From assembly GCF_000970345.1 (NCBI RefSeq), contig NZ_LAQU01000008.1:124001-188000 (forward strand): 64,000 nucleotides of DNA, written 5' to 3'. Every line of letters starts with the position of its first letter. Position 1 is the stretch's first letter. The translations under genes were made by a program, and so were the position numbers. Source of the DNA: Robbsia andropogonis. GTDB taxonomy: Bacteria; Pseudomonadota; Gammaproteobacteria; Burkholderiales; Burkholderiaceae. Below, one piece after another: positions 17,427 to 25,594 of the stretch. The notes beneath the pieces were generated by a model, which had not been told where the DNA came from, made no database searches, and saw only the letters and a program-made list of their open reading frames with translations.

Positions 17427-18716
17427 ATGATCCACCCTGTTGACGCGCGTTTGCGCCATACGTGCCTGGCACTCGTTTTCGCGATCGCGTTTTTACGCGT
17501 GGCACATGCTGACAGCGGTGCCGGGACGACGCATGATGAGACATGGCAGGCTGCGTGGGGCACGGCGATGCAGTCCGTGCCTCCCGCCACCCATGCACCA
17601 CTCTATAATCTCGCGCCGGCTGTCGCAGGCCGGACAGTGCGCGAAGTCATTCAGGTGCGGACAGGAGGCACGCTCTGGCGACTCCGTTTATCAAATCGGT
17701 ACGGCGAAACGCCGGTCACGATTACCGCCGGCACCTTGGCCCAGGCCCGGAATGGGGCAGCGCTGGCCGGCACGCCCCTCCCGCTGACATTCGGCACCGC
17801 GGGATCGGTTACGCTTGCACCGGGCGAGGAGCGGTTGAGCGATCCGATCGCCGCCGCCTTGCAGCCTGGCCCGCTATCGATCAGCTTGGCGATAGACGAC
17901 GGCACCGCGGCACCGCGGACCTGGCATAAACTGTCGAGCCAGGTCACCTTCGTCGCCGCAGGCGACCGCACCAAGGATCGCGCGGCCAGTGCCTTTCACA
18001 TCGGTCCGACATCGTGGCTTTTCATGGACATGTTGCTGGTCGCCACAAAGCCGCCGGCCGGTGTCATCGTCGCCATCGGCGATTCAATCACGGACGGCAT
18101 GCGGTCGACACTGAACGCCAATGCGCGTTGGCCGGACCGGCTGGCCGAGCGCCTCGCCGCTCAAAGCAATGCCAACGACGCCCGCGGCAACCCGACCGTT
18201 GTAAACATGGGGATCAGCGGCAATCGCTTACTCAGCGATTCCCCATGCTATGGCAAGGCATTACGCGCGCGGTTCGATCACGATGCGTTGGAGATCGCGG
18301 GCGCTCGTGACATTATTCTCCTGATCGGTATCAATGACATCAATTTCCAGGCGATGCCGCCACGCGCCGGGCTCGACTGCGATTTCCCCCATACGAAAGT
18401 CACGGCCGTGGACCTGATCGACGGTTACAAAGATCTGATCATGCGCGCGCATCGCGCAGGAAAACGGTTGACCGGCGCGACGTTGACGCCGGCGTCGCTG
18501 CCACCGGATCGCGAAAAGATTCGCCTGGCTGTCAATCGATGGATACGCGGAGGCAATGGATTCGACAGTATCATCGACTTCGACCAGGCGCTGCGAGACC
18601 CTGTTCATCCGTCGATGCTGCTGCGAAAATACGACAGCGGCGATCACATCCATCCCAACGATGCCGGCTACCGCGCAATGGCCGCTGCCATTCCACTGCC
18701 GTTTTTTGCTGATTGA
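17427..18716 (+). CDS. Secreted SGNH/GDSL-family hydrolase (XynE-like)
   Basis: Exported esterase of the SGNH superfamily, 429 residues. A Sec signal is visible (HTCLALVFAIAFLRVAHADS, cleavage near residue 28-30). The N-terminal ~190 residues are a beta-rich domain (WGTAMQS, LRLSNRYGETPVTI) as in XynE-like carbohydrate esterases. The catalytic domain shows all four blocks: AIGDSITDG with nucleophile Ser near residue 219, GISGNRLL, LLIGINDI and DHIHPNDAGY with the Asp-His pair near 406-409. The family removes acetyl or acyl groups from polysaccharides or small esters. The start at 17427 was chosen because the signal peptide begins there; earlier codons of the frame encode no sensible leader. 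A secreted beta-propeller gene follows 93 bases downstream. Confidence 0.85.
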   Translation: MIHPVDARLRHTCLALVFAIAFLRVAHADSGAGTTHDETWQAAWGTAMQSVPPATHAPLYNLAPAVAGRTVREVIQVRTGGTLWRLRLSNRYGETPVTITAGTLAQARNGAALAGTPLPLTFGTAGSVTLAPGEERLSDPIAAALQPGPLSISLAIDDGTAAPRTWHKLSSQVTFVAAGDRTKDRAASAFHIGPTSWLFMDMLLVATKPPAGVIVAIGDSITDGMRSTLNANARWPDRLAERLAAQSNANDARGNPTVVNMGISGNRLLSDSPCYGKALRARFDHDALEIAGARDIILLIGINDINFQAMPPRAGLDCDFPHTKVTAVDLIDGYKDLIMRAHRAGKRLTGATLTPASLPPDREKIRLAVNRWIRGGNGFDSIIDFDQALRDPVHPSMLLRKYDSGDHIHPNDAGYRAMAAAIPLPFFAD

Positions 18717-18809
18717 CCCGAAAGTACGTCAACCATTTTGGCGCCTCTCACGTTTTACGATCACACAGCACGCCGCGTCGGCGTGTCTTGTCCGCCAACG
18801 TGATCATCC

Positions 18810-19808
18810 ATGCCGCTGAACCGTGTCTGTCATGCCCTCGTCACCGTGATCGTCACGAGTCTCTGCCTCGCCGGACGGGCTGGCGCCACGGATCGCGTCA
18901 TTGTCCTTGACTCCGCGCAAGCGCAGTTGACACTGATTGATCCCGCCACCCGAACCGTCGTTGGCAATATCGCGACCGGAAAGGAGCCGCACCACCTGAT
19001 GGTCACACCCGATGGCCGATCTCTGATGGTGGCGAACTCGGTATCCAATAATCTGATGCTCGTCGACCCGCATACTGGCGACATCCAACGCACGATTCCA
19101 CATATCGAGGACCCGTATCAACTCGGCTTTTCCCCTGATCACAAGTGGTTCGTCACCGCCGCCCTGCGGATAAACCGCGTGGATATCTATCGCTACGACG
19201 GCACCGACGTGACCCTTGTCAAGCGCATTCCCATTGGCATGACGCCCAGTCACCTGACCTTTGCATCCGACAACCGGACCGTCTTCGTCACGTTGCAGGA
19301 TTCCGGTGAATTGGCGGCGATTGACCTGCCAACGCAGACGATCTTGTGGCGCATGCCCGTCGGCACGCAACCGGCCGGGCTGTGGATGACTCCCCAGGAT
19401 CGCTACCTGCTGGTCGGCATGACCGGCGAGGATGATGTGGCAGTAGTCGATTGGCGGAATCGCCAGATTGTAAAACGCATCCACACCGGGCGGGGGGCAC
19501 ATAATTTCCGCTATCTGGACGATGGCTCGCACGTCGCGGTATCGAATCGCGTTGCCAATACGATCAGCCTGATCGATTACAACACGCTGACCAACGCCGG
19601 AGATATCACCGGCCTGTTGCCCGGACCGGACGACATGGAATTGACATCCGATCACCGCTATCTGTGGGTGACGTTCCGATTCGCCAAACACGTGGGCATC
19701 ATCGACCTCGGCACGCGGCAGTTGATCGATACCATCCGCGTCGGTCGATCGCCACACGGTATTTTCCTGGCGGATCGCGCGCCGATCCTGTCCCCGAATC
19801 CCGATTGA
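18810..19808 (+). CDS. Exported YVTN-type beta-propeller protein
   Basis: 332-residue protein with a signal peptide (about residues 1-26, ending GRAGA). It consists of ~42-residue beta-propeller repeats of the YVTN/NHL-like kind: TRTVVGNIATGKEPHHLMVT, PDGRSLMVANSVSNNLMLVD, PDHKWFVTAAL, ASDNRTVFVTLQDSGELAAID, GTQPAGLWMTP, and a final GRSPHGIF. About seven blades can be counted. Such proteins are periplasmic or surface scaffolds, often beside cytochromes, metal reductases or quinoprotein-like systems; no catalytic residue is apparent. It ends 7 bases before the membrane hydroxylase gene, so the two are almost surely co-transcribed. Confidence 0.82.
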   Translation: MPLNRVCHALVTVIVTSLCLAGRAGATDRVIVLDSAQAQLTLIDPATRTVVGNIATGKEPHHLMVTPDGRSLMVANSVSNNLMLVDPHTGDIQRTIPHIEDPYQLGFSPDHKWFVTAALRINRVDIYRYDGTDVTLVKRIPIGMTPSHLTFASDNRTVFVTLQDSGELAAIDLPTQTILWRMPVGTQPAGLWMTPQDRYLLVGMTGEDDVAVVDWRNRQIVKRIHTGRGAHNFRYLDDGSHVAVSNRVANTISLIDYNTLTNAGDITGLLPGPDDMELTSDHRYLWVTFRFAKHVGIIDLGTRQLIDTIRVGRSPHGIFLADRAPILSPNPD

Positions 19809-19815
19809 GGCGGAC

Positions 19816-20832
19816 ATGATCGACCACATCCTGACGCTCGCGGATACAGCGGTATCGTTTCTGCAGACGCAACTATACGAGCACGTAGTGCAGCCGCTGT
19901 TCTTCCGCTTTGGATTGATGGGTTACGACGAGGACACCTATGACGCGTTGTACATGGTCATCGTCGGCGCAATCCAGGTACTGCTGACCTACGCGGTATT
20001 ACGTCCGCTGGAAGCGTGGCGACCGGTAGAGCATTGGGCGGAACGCAAAGCGCTGCACGCCGACGTGGTGTACACGTGGATTGCCAAGCTGGGATTGCTC
20101 AACCTGGCGTTCTTCGTTCTGTTTCAACCACTTTTCTTCCATTGGCAAAGCTTGATCACGCTGTATGGCATTCCGAATATCGACATCGATGCGCTGTGGC
20201 CCGGCCTGACCGATCAGCCATTGGTTTCATTCTGCCTCTATCTCGTCATTCTGGATTTTGCCGGCTATTGGTATCACCGCTGGCAGCATAAGTTCGGCGT
20301 ATGGTGGGAATTGCACGCGGTGCACCACAGCCAGCGTCAAATGTCGTTCTGGAATGACGACCGCAATCATATCCTCGATACCTTCCTGCAAGCGGCGTTC
20401 TTCGCACTTATTTCTCTGTTTATCGGCGTCGAGCCGGCACAATTCGTCGTGCTGGTCGCCGTAGGCAATTTCATGCAGAGCGTGCAACATATCAATGCCC
20501 GGTTGCCGTATGGATCGGTGCTGGAGCGCGTTATCGTCAGTCCGGCATTCCATCGCCGGCACCACGCCATAGGCTATGGCCATGAAGGCATGCACTACGG
20601 CTGTAATTTCGGCGTGCTGCTGCCATGGTGGGACATGCTGTTTCGAACAGCTGTCTGGACGAAAACGATCGAGCCAACCGGTATACGCGATCAGTTGCGC
20701 ACAGGTGGCCAGCCAGGCCGATACTACGGAAACGGGGTACTCGCGCAGCAATGCTTAGCACTTCAGCGCATCGCGGCGCGGCGAATCCTTGGCCGCCGTA
20801 TCCCGCCCCAACGCAGCACGCCATCTTTGTAA
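19816..20832 (+). CDS. Sterol desaturase/fatty acid hydroxylase family membrane oxygenase
   Basis: 338-residue integral membrane di-iron oxygenase family member (ERG3/FA_hydroxylase). It shows the histidine clusters that bind iron: HRWQH (HxxxH), HAVHHS (HxxHH) and HRRHH (HxxHH), plus a further His in GHEGMHYG. Four to five hydrophobic helices surround them. Family members hydroxylate or desaturate lipids such as sterols, fatty acids or ornithine lipids; the bacterial substrate here is unknown. The polar C-terminal ~50 residues are not part of the core. The tight 7-base spacing from the beta-propeller gene suggests a shared transcript, and the propeller could act as a periplasmic partner. Confidence 0.82.
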   Translation: MIDHILTLADTAVSFLQTQLYEHVVQPLFFRFGLMGYDEDTYDALYMVIVGAIQVLLTYAVLRPLEAWRPVEHWAERKALHADVVYTWIAKLGLLNLAFFVLFQPLFFHWQSLITLYGIPNIDIDALWPGLTDQPLVSFCLYLVILDFAGYWYHRWQHKFGVWWELHAVHHSQRQMSFWNDDRNHILDTFLQAAFFALISLFIGVEPAQFVVLVAVGNFMQSVQHINARLPYGSVLERVIVSPAFHRRHHAIGYGHEGMHYGCNFGVLLPWWDMLFRTAVWTKTIEPTGIRDQLRTGGQPGRYYGNGVLAQQCLALQRIAARRILGRRIPPQRSTPSL

Positions 20833-20840
20833 TCGCGGAA

Positions 20841-20862
20841 ATAGACGGTAATCATCGTCTCA
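20841..20862. promoter_or_regulatory. Possible Fur-like operator before the metal-uptake genes
   Basis: AGACG and CGTCT (20843-20847 and 20856-20860) form an inverted repeat around GTAATCAT, which resembles the central TAATCAT of the Fur box. A TAGAAT -10-like hexamer lies just downstream and the Met-rich gene starts at 20884. The match to the 19-bp Fur consensus is partial, so this is tentative. Confidence 0.3.
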
Positions 20863-20883
20863 AAAAGGATAGAATGCGGGGTT

Positions 20884-21450
20884 ATGTTCCCTGTTCTGTC
20901 CCTTTGCCGTGGCAATAGCTACCGTGCGCGTCTGCTTCGATGGGGCGCCGTACTGGTAATGCTATGCCGCGGACTGCTCTGCGGTGCCGTCATGTTCGAC
21001 ATGAACGCGCCAGCGGGTAGTTTCGGGCTGGTCATCTGCTCCGGCTTTGGCCCGATGTTTCCGGCGACCGCGAAAGACCCGAACGACCACTTGCCGCCCA
21101 TGCCGGATGACAGGGCGGCAAGTCACACCGACATGGCAATGGACATGTCGATGCCAATGCCGATGTCCACCGTCACATCGACGGATTCAGACCGCTCGTC
21201 AACGCTCATTCCCGGCGCAATGTCAGACAGCATGCCGATGCATGGCACCACGTCCGTAAGCAATATCTGTGCATTTAGCGCGGCCTTGCTGACCGGCATT
21301 GGCGCACTGTTTGTCGCGCTTTTGCTGATGGTCGCGTTGCCGACCATCCGACGCGTGCGTAATCGATTCGTTCGAGTTGTCATCCGCACGCCCTTGCCTT
21401 TCTCACTGCCGCTTAGCCGCGCGCCGCCCTTTCCCCCGCATCCCGCTTGA
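20884..21450 (+). CDS. Met/His-rich membrane protein (DUF2946-like)
   Basis: 188-residue protein with an N-terminal hydrophobic segment (about residues 18-38), a periplasmic-looking Met/Asp/Ser-rich region and a C-terminal membrane helix (about 133-156). The central part has repeated Met motifs, for example MAMDMSMPMPM and MSDSMPMHG, of the kind that bind copper(I) or other soft metals. DUF2946 proteins have this plan and are commonly found just before a TonB receptor, as here. The end of the protein is Pro-rich and basic. It probably belongs to a metal or metallophore uptake set with the TonB receptor and PepSY protein downstream. Family assignment is by layout and is moderate. Confidence 0.6.
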   Translation: MFPVLSLCRGNSYRARLLRWGAVLVMLCRGLLCGAVMFDMNAPAGSFGLVICSGFGPMFPATAKDPNDHLPPMPDDRAASHTDMAMDMSMPMPMSTVTSTDSDRSSTLIPGAMSDSMPMHGTTSVSNICAFSAALLTGIGALFVALLLMVALPTIRRVRNRFVRVVIRTPLPFSLPLSRAPPFPPHPA

Positions 21451-21682
21451 TAATCCGTTCGCCCTGATTTGCCTGCCAGGCGCATTGCGCGCCAGGCACG
21501 TCGACGCTCGTGCCGACGTTTTCCGGCTGGCTTTTCGTTTCTCGCACTTGTCGAGAGGCACGTACGCGTGACGATGCGGCGCATACCAGAAATTCTGTTC
21601 GCGCCATGGGGCGACTCGTCTTCGACAAAGGATCGCATGTTGCCATTGATGAACGACAACAGTATCCATTACGCTATTTTTC

Positions 21683-23938
21683 ATGTTTTCTCGACGCGAC
21701 ATGCCGATGCGCTCGGCATACGGCCCCTGGGTCCCGCCGCCCTTTCGCTCTACTTTTCTCGCACGACGACTGAAGATCATCGGTCTGCTGGCAACGCTAT
21801 ACATGGCCCAAAATGCGCTCGCGCAGGCGAACACTTTTCCGTCCTCGGTGGACGGAGCAGTGCAAAAATCGACCGATATCCCAAGTGACTCGACGCATCG
21901 ATGGGATACAAGCGCATTGCCTGCGGTTTCGGTAAAGGCCGTACGCGAGACCACGCTCGATCGCACCACGAGCACCGGCTCCAATCTGGGCCTTTCGATA
22001 TTTGAAACGCCAGCAAGCATCGAGCGTATTGATCAACAGACGCTTCGAACGCGAGGTGATGAAAACATCACCGACGCAGTCAGCCGGGCCGCCGGTTTCA
22101 GCGAATCGCCACATCCTGGAAACGGCGGCAGTGAGCTGGCGGCGCGCGGCTTCATCGGCAGCAGTTCAGTCACACAGTTGTTCGACGGCGTAAAGCCATA
22201 CGGGGCGATTGGCGTGACCTATCCATTCGACACCTGGTCCGTCGACTATATTGACGTCCTACGTGGCCCCGCCTCGGTAATATACGGCGAAGGGGCGATT
22301 GGCGGCATTGTGAACATCGTGCCAAAAAAACCAACGCAAGGGCCGATTGAAAATGAAATACGGCTTGGTGTTGGTACGGAAAAGACCGCACGCGTGGCGT
22401 TCGGCAGCGGCGGCGCCATCAACGATAAACTGTCTTATCGACTCGATGTCAGCGGCAATCGCTCCGACAACTGGGTAGATCGCGGTAACAGCAAGGACCT
22501 GTCATTCTCCGCCGCCGTACGCTATGACATCACGCCCACATTGGATGTCACTGCATCCTACGCGCAAGGATATCAACATCCCATGCGCTATTTCGGTATT
22601 CCACTGGTCAATGGCACGTTGGACCGGTCGCTATACAACAAGAATTACAACGTAGCCGACAGCGTGATCTCCTACCGCGACAGCTGGGCCACGCTGGCAG
22701 CGCAATGGCGCCCCAGTGATGCGCTGCGCATTTCAAGTACGTTTTACAGAATGAAAAGCAATCGCCACTGGCGGGATGTCGAAGACTACAGCTACGTGCC
22801 ATCCAGCGGGCAGATCGCCCGCGGAGACTACACGGAGATCTTCCACGACCAGGAACAGATCGGCAATACCACGTCCGCCACGCTGACACATGATATCGGT
22901 GGACTGAAGAATCGGGTGGCCGTCGGCTTCGACATCAATCACACCACGTTCCAGCACGACAACAACTCACCGTATTCCGGTACGTCGACCGTTGATGCAT
23001 ACGATTTCGATCCAGGACTGTTCATCAATATTCCGGGCACGAAACCGAAATACCGATCGCAATCGAACGCATTCGCCCTGTTCGCGGAAGATCGGCTGGA
23101 CCTGACATCCCGTTGGTCCGTGATTGGTGGCGTCCGCTATGACCATGCTTCAATCAATCGGATCGACCTCGTCAACGGCGGGGGTTTCTCGAAAGTTGTC
23201 GCCAACACCGGCTGGCGTGTGGGGTCTGTCTTTGACTTGACCGAGAATACGGCCCTCTATGCGCAATATGCCGAAGCCGCTGATCCCGTCAGTTCACTGC
23301 TGATGCTGAACGCCACCAGTGCCCAATACAAGTTGGGCACGGGTAAACAGATTGAAGTCGGCATCAAGCAGATCTTCCTTGACGGCCGCGCGGAGGCGAC
23401 ACTGGCAGCCTATCGGATCGTCAAGAACAACTTGGTGTCCCCCGATCCCGCGAACCCCGACAATTCGATACAAATCGGTCAGCAATCGTCCCGGGGCGTG
23501 GAGGCGACGGTCGGTGCCGATATCACGCGCAACCTTCATGTCGATGCCAACGTATCGCTGCTGCGCGCGAAATACGACGACTACGCAGCCAATATCAATG
23601 GCGCGCTTGTATCGCAGGCTGGCAACGTCCCGGCGGGTGTGCCACAACGACTGGGCAATCTCTGGTTGCGATATCGCTTCAAGCCAGCGTGGACCGCCAT
23701 TGCAGGATTGAAGTTTGCCGGAAAACGTTACGCCGATAGCGCAAACCAATACAGCATGCCGTCGTACACGACTGTCGATCTCGGCCTGGCATGGCAAGCA
23801 CGTCGCGATACGACAATCACGCTGCGCGGCTACAACATATTGAATCGACGCTATGTGCAAAGCGCCTATTACAACGAGACGCAGTACTTGCTCGGGAACG
23901 ATCGACGCTTCGAGTTGTTGCTGGACTACCGATTTTGA
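21683..23938 (+). CDS. TonB-dependent siderophore-type outer-membrane receptor
   Basis: 751-residue outer-membrane receptor. The leader is unusual: about 25 polar residues before the hydrophobic core IIGLLATLYMAQNALAQA, so the true start may be later than 21683; no clear ribosome site decides it. A TonB box-like segment (LPAVSVKAV) follows, then the plug domain (TPASIERIDQQTLRTRGDEN, LRGPASVIYGEGAIGGIVN) and a 22-strand barrel ending in the terminal-aromatic signature FELLLDYRF. The plug matches the siderophore-receptor subfamily (FhuA/FecA-like). It lies between the Met-rich protein and a PepSY membrane protein, a common import-plus-reduction set for ferric siderophores or copper complexes. 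The ligand is unknown. Confidence 0.9.
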   Translation: MFSRRDMPMRSAYGPWVPPPFRSTFLARRLKIIGLLATLYMAQNALAQANTFPSSVDGAVQKSTDIPSDSTHRWDTSALPAVSVKAVRETTLDRTTSTGSNLGLSIFETPASIERIDQQTLRTRGDENITDAVSRAAGFSESPHPGNGGSELAARGFIGSSSVTQLFDGVKPYGAIGVTYPFDTWSVDYIDVLRGPASVIYGEGAIGGIVNIVPKKPTQGPIENEIRLGVGTEKTARVAFGSGGAINDKLSYRLDVSGNRSDNWVDRGNSKDLSFSAAVRYDITPTLDVTASYAQGYQHPMRYFGIPLVNGTLDRSLYNKNYNVADSVISYRDSWATLAAQWRPSDALRISSTFYRMKSNRHWRDVEDYSYVPSSGQIARGDYTEIFHDQEQIGNTTSATLTHDIGGLKNRVAVGFDINHTTFQHDNNSPYSGTSTVDAYDFDPGLFINIPGTKPKYRSQSNAFALFAEDRLDLTSRWSVIGGVRYDHASINRIDLVNGGGFSKVVANTGWRVGSVFDLTENTALYAQYAEAADPVSSLLMLNATSAQYKLGTGKQIEVGIKQIFLDGRAEATLAAYRIVKNNLVSPDPANPDNSIQIGQQSSRGVEATVGADITRNLHVDANVSLLRAKYDDYAANINGALVSQAGNVPAGVPQRLGNLWLRYRFKPAWTAIAGLKFAGKRYADSANQYSMPSYTTVDLGLAWQARRDTTITLRGYNILNRRYVQSAYYNETQYLLGNDRRFELLLDYRF

Positions 23939-24035
23939 GACGCGCTCAGGCTAGGTTCGCATTCTTGGCACAGGCGTATCCTACCCGGACCCGGCAATGC
24001 GAACTCCCGTACCGTATTGATGAGAGAGGCACAAC

Positions 24036-25478
24036 ATGCAGCTAACCCACCCTTCCCCGATGCCACGTGGTGACGATGCGCAAGCCGCCGCACGCTATAG
24101 GATGCTGTGGCGCTGGCATTTCTATGCGGGCTTGTTCGTCATGCCCTTCCTGGTGGTACTCGCGGTTACAGGCATCCTGTATTGCTTCCAGCCGCAGATC
24201 GACCGGTTGTTGCATCGCGATCTGTTCGTCGTACCGGTGTCGACGGGACCACGGCTGAGTTATGACATCTTGCTCGATAAGGCGAAAAACGCCGAACCAA
24301 GTCGGGCAGTCGCCACCACGTTATCCGTTGAAAGCGCCCCCGACCGTTCGGTCGAATATCGGTTCAAGCTCGCGAACGGCGAAAAAGAAAGCGTATTCGT
24401 TAATCCGTATACGGGTGCGATACTGGGCCGTCTCAGCGTCGAACATCGCTTCACGCAACAAGTGCGGATGATCCATCGCGGCTTGCTGTTAGGCAAGCCA
24501 GGCGAGATCGTCATGGAACTGGTCGGATGCTGGACGCTGGTGATGTTGGGCACTGGCGTTGCCATGTGGTGGCCGTCATCAAGACAGCCCGCCCGTTTAT
24601 GGCCGGACAAGCGCCGCACCGGACGCGCCTGGTGGCGCGACGCACATATGGCACTGGGTGCCTGGGTCGTGATGGGGGCCCTCGCCTTCGTCCTCTCCGG
24701 ACTGCCCTGGACCAGTACCTGGGGCAAGTGGTTCAAGCAAGTGGTGACCACCGCCAGGGTCGGCTATCCACTCGACACCTATGCGCCCCAGAGCGTTCAT
24801 TCCCTGCCACCCGGTGCAGCGCCGTCTGCCGCTCGCCAACCTGACGCGCACTCGGACGTCATGCCGGGCATGGTCATGGACGATTTGCCCGTGAAACAAC
24901 TGCCATGGGCCGTAGGCGCATTGCCTGTTCCCACGACGGCAGCGGAAAACGCACCGTCGATTTCCATCGATCGCGTTGTCGCATTGGCGGCGGCGCATCA
25001 CGTAACAAGCGGCTATCAGATCGTGCTGCCGAAACGGCCGACCGACGTTTATACGGTGACCTACTTTGCCCTTGATCCTCGCGACGAGCGCACCTTGCAC
25101 ATCGACCGCTACGACGGACGCGTGCTGAAGGATATCGGCTTTCGCGATTATGGCTTCATGGGCGCAGCCGTCTCATACGGCACCAGCTTGCATATGGGCC
25201 GTGTCTTCGGCCTGGCCAATCAACTGCTTTGCACCGCCATCTCTCTCAGCATCATGGCGCTGGCGCTCAGTGGCTTTTGGCTATGGTTGAAACGTCGCCC
25301 AACAGGGCAACTGGCCGCCCCTGCCCGTCCTGCCAGTGTCCCGGCGATGCGGGCCTGGATCGTCGGCTTGGCCGGGCTTGGGATTCTTTTCCCCCTGCTC
25401 GGCCTGACATTGTTATTGACATGGTTGTTCGATAACTGGATCGCGGGAAGACACGATCGCGGCACCGTGCCAGTCTGA
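24036..25478 (+). CDS. PepSY-associated membrane protein (putative ferric/metal reductase)
   Basis: 480-residue inner-membrane protein of the PepSY_TM family. The N-terminal helix WHFYAGLFVMPFLVVLAVTG is followed by periplasmic PepSY domains (near residues 75-140 and 310-370), a helix pair around WTLVMLGTGVAMWWP, and a C-terminal cluster of helices ending in LFDNWIAGRH. Conserved His residues in the helices could hold haem. Relatives such as FsrB and FoxB reduce ferric siderophores in the periplasm. AGAGAGG lies 7 bases before the ATG. It follows the TonB receptor by 97 bases on the same strand, consistent with import followed by metal release. A Met/His-rich insert (SDVMPGMVMDDLP) lies in the periplasmic part. 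Confidence 0.82.
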   Translation: MQLTHPSPMPRGDDAQAAARYRMLWRWHFYAGLFVMPFLVVLAVTGILYCFQPQIDRLLHRDLFVVPVSTGPRLSYDILLDKAKNAEPSRAVATTLSVESAPDRSVEYRFKLANGEKESVFVNPYTGAILGRLSVEHRFTQQVRMIHRGLLLGKPGEIVMELVGCWTLVMLGTGVAMWWPSSRQPARLWPDKRRTGRAWWRDAHMALGAWVVMGALAFVLSGLPWTSTWGKWFKQVVTTARVGYPLDTYAPQSVHSLPPGAAPSAARQPDAHSDVMPGMVMDDLPVKQLPWAVGALPVPTTAAENAPSISIDRVVALAAAHHVTSGYQIVLPKRPTDVYTVTYFALDPRDERTLHIDRYDGRVLKDIGFRDYGFMGAAVSYGTSLHMGRVFGLANQLLCTAISLSIMALALSGFWLWLKRRPTGQLAAPARPASVPAMRAWIVGLAGLGILFPLLGLTLLLTWLFDNWIAGRHDRGTVPV

Positions 25479-25594
25479 TCGAAGCGGCGGACTGGCGCGC
25501 GAAGGAAGCGAGTCGGACGCCATCCGCCATGCGTTCCTCCGCCAACGTCATGCTTTGTCCGGACATGGCCTGCCAACAACCCATGCCGCCTGGG

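Noticed and set aside
18804-19829. 341-codon antisense frame over the beta-propeller gene
   Set aside because: The sense frame has a signal peptide and regular propeller repeats; the antisense frame follows from codon bias in GC-rich DNA.
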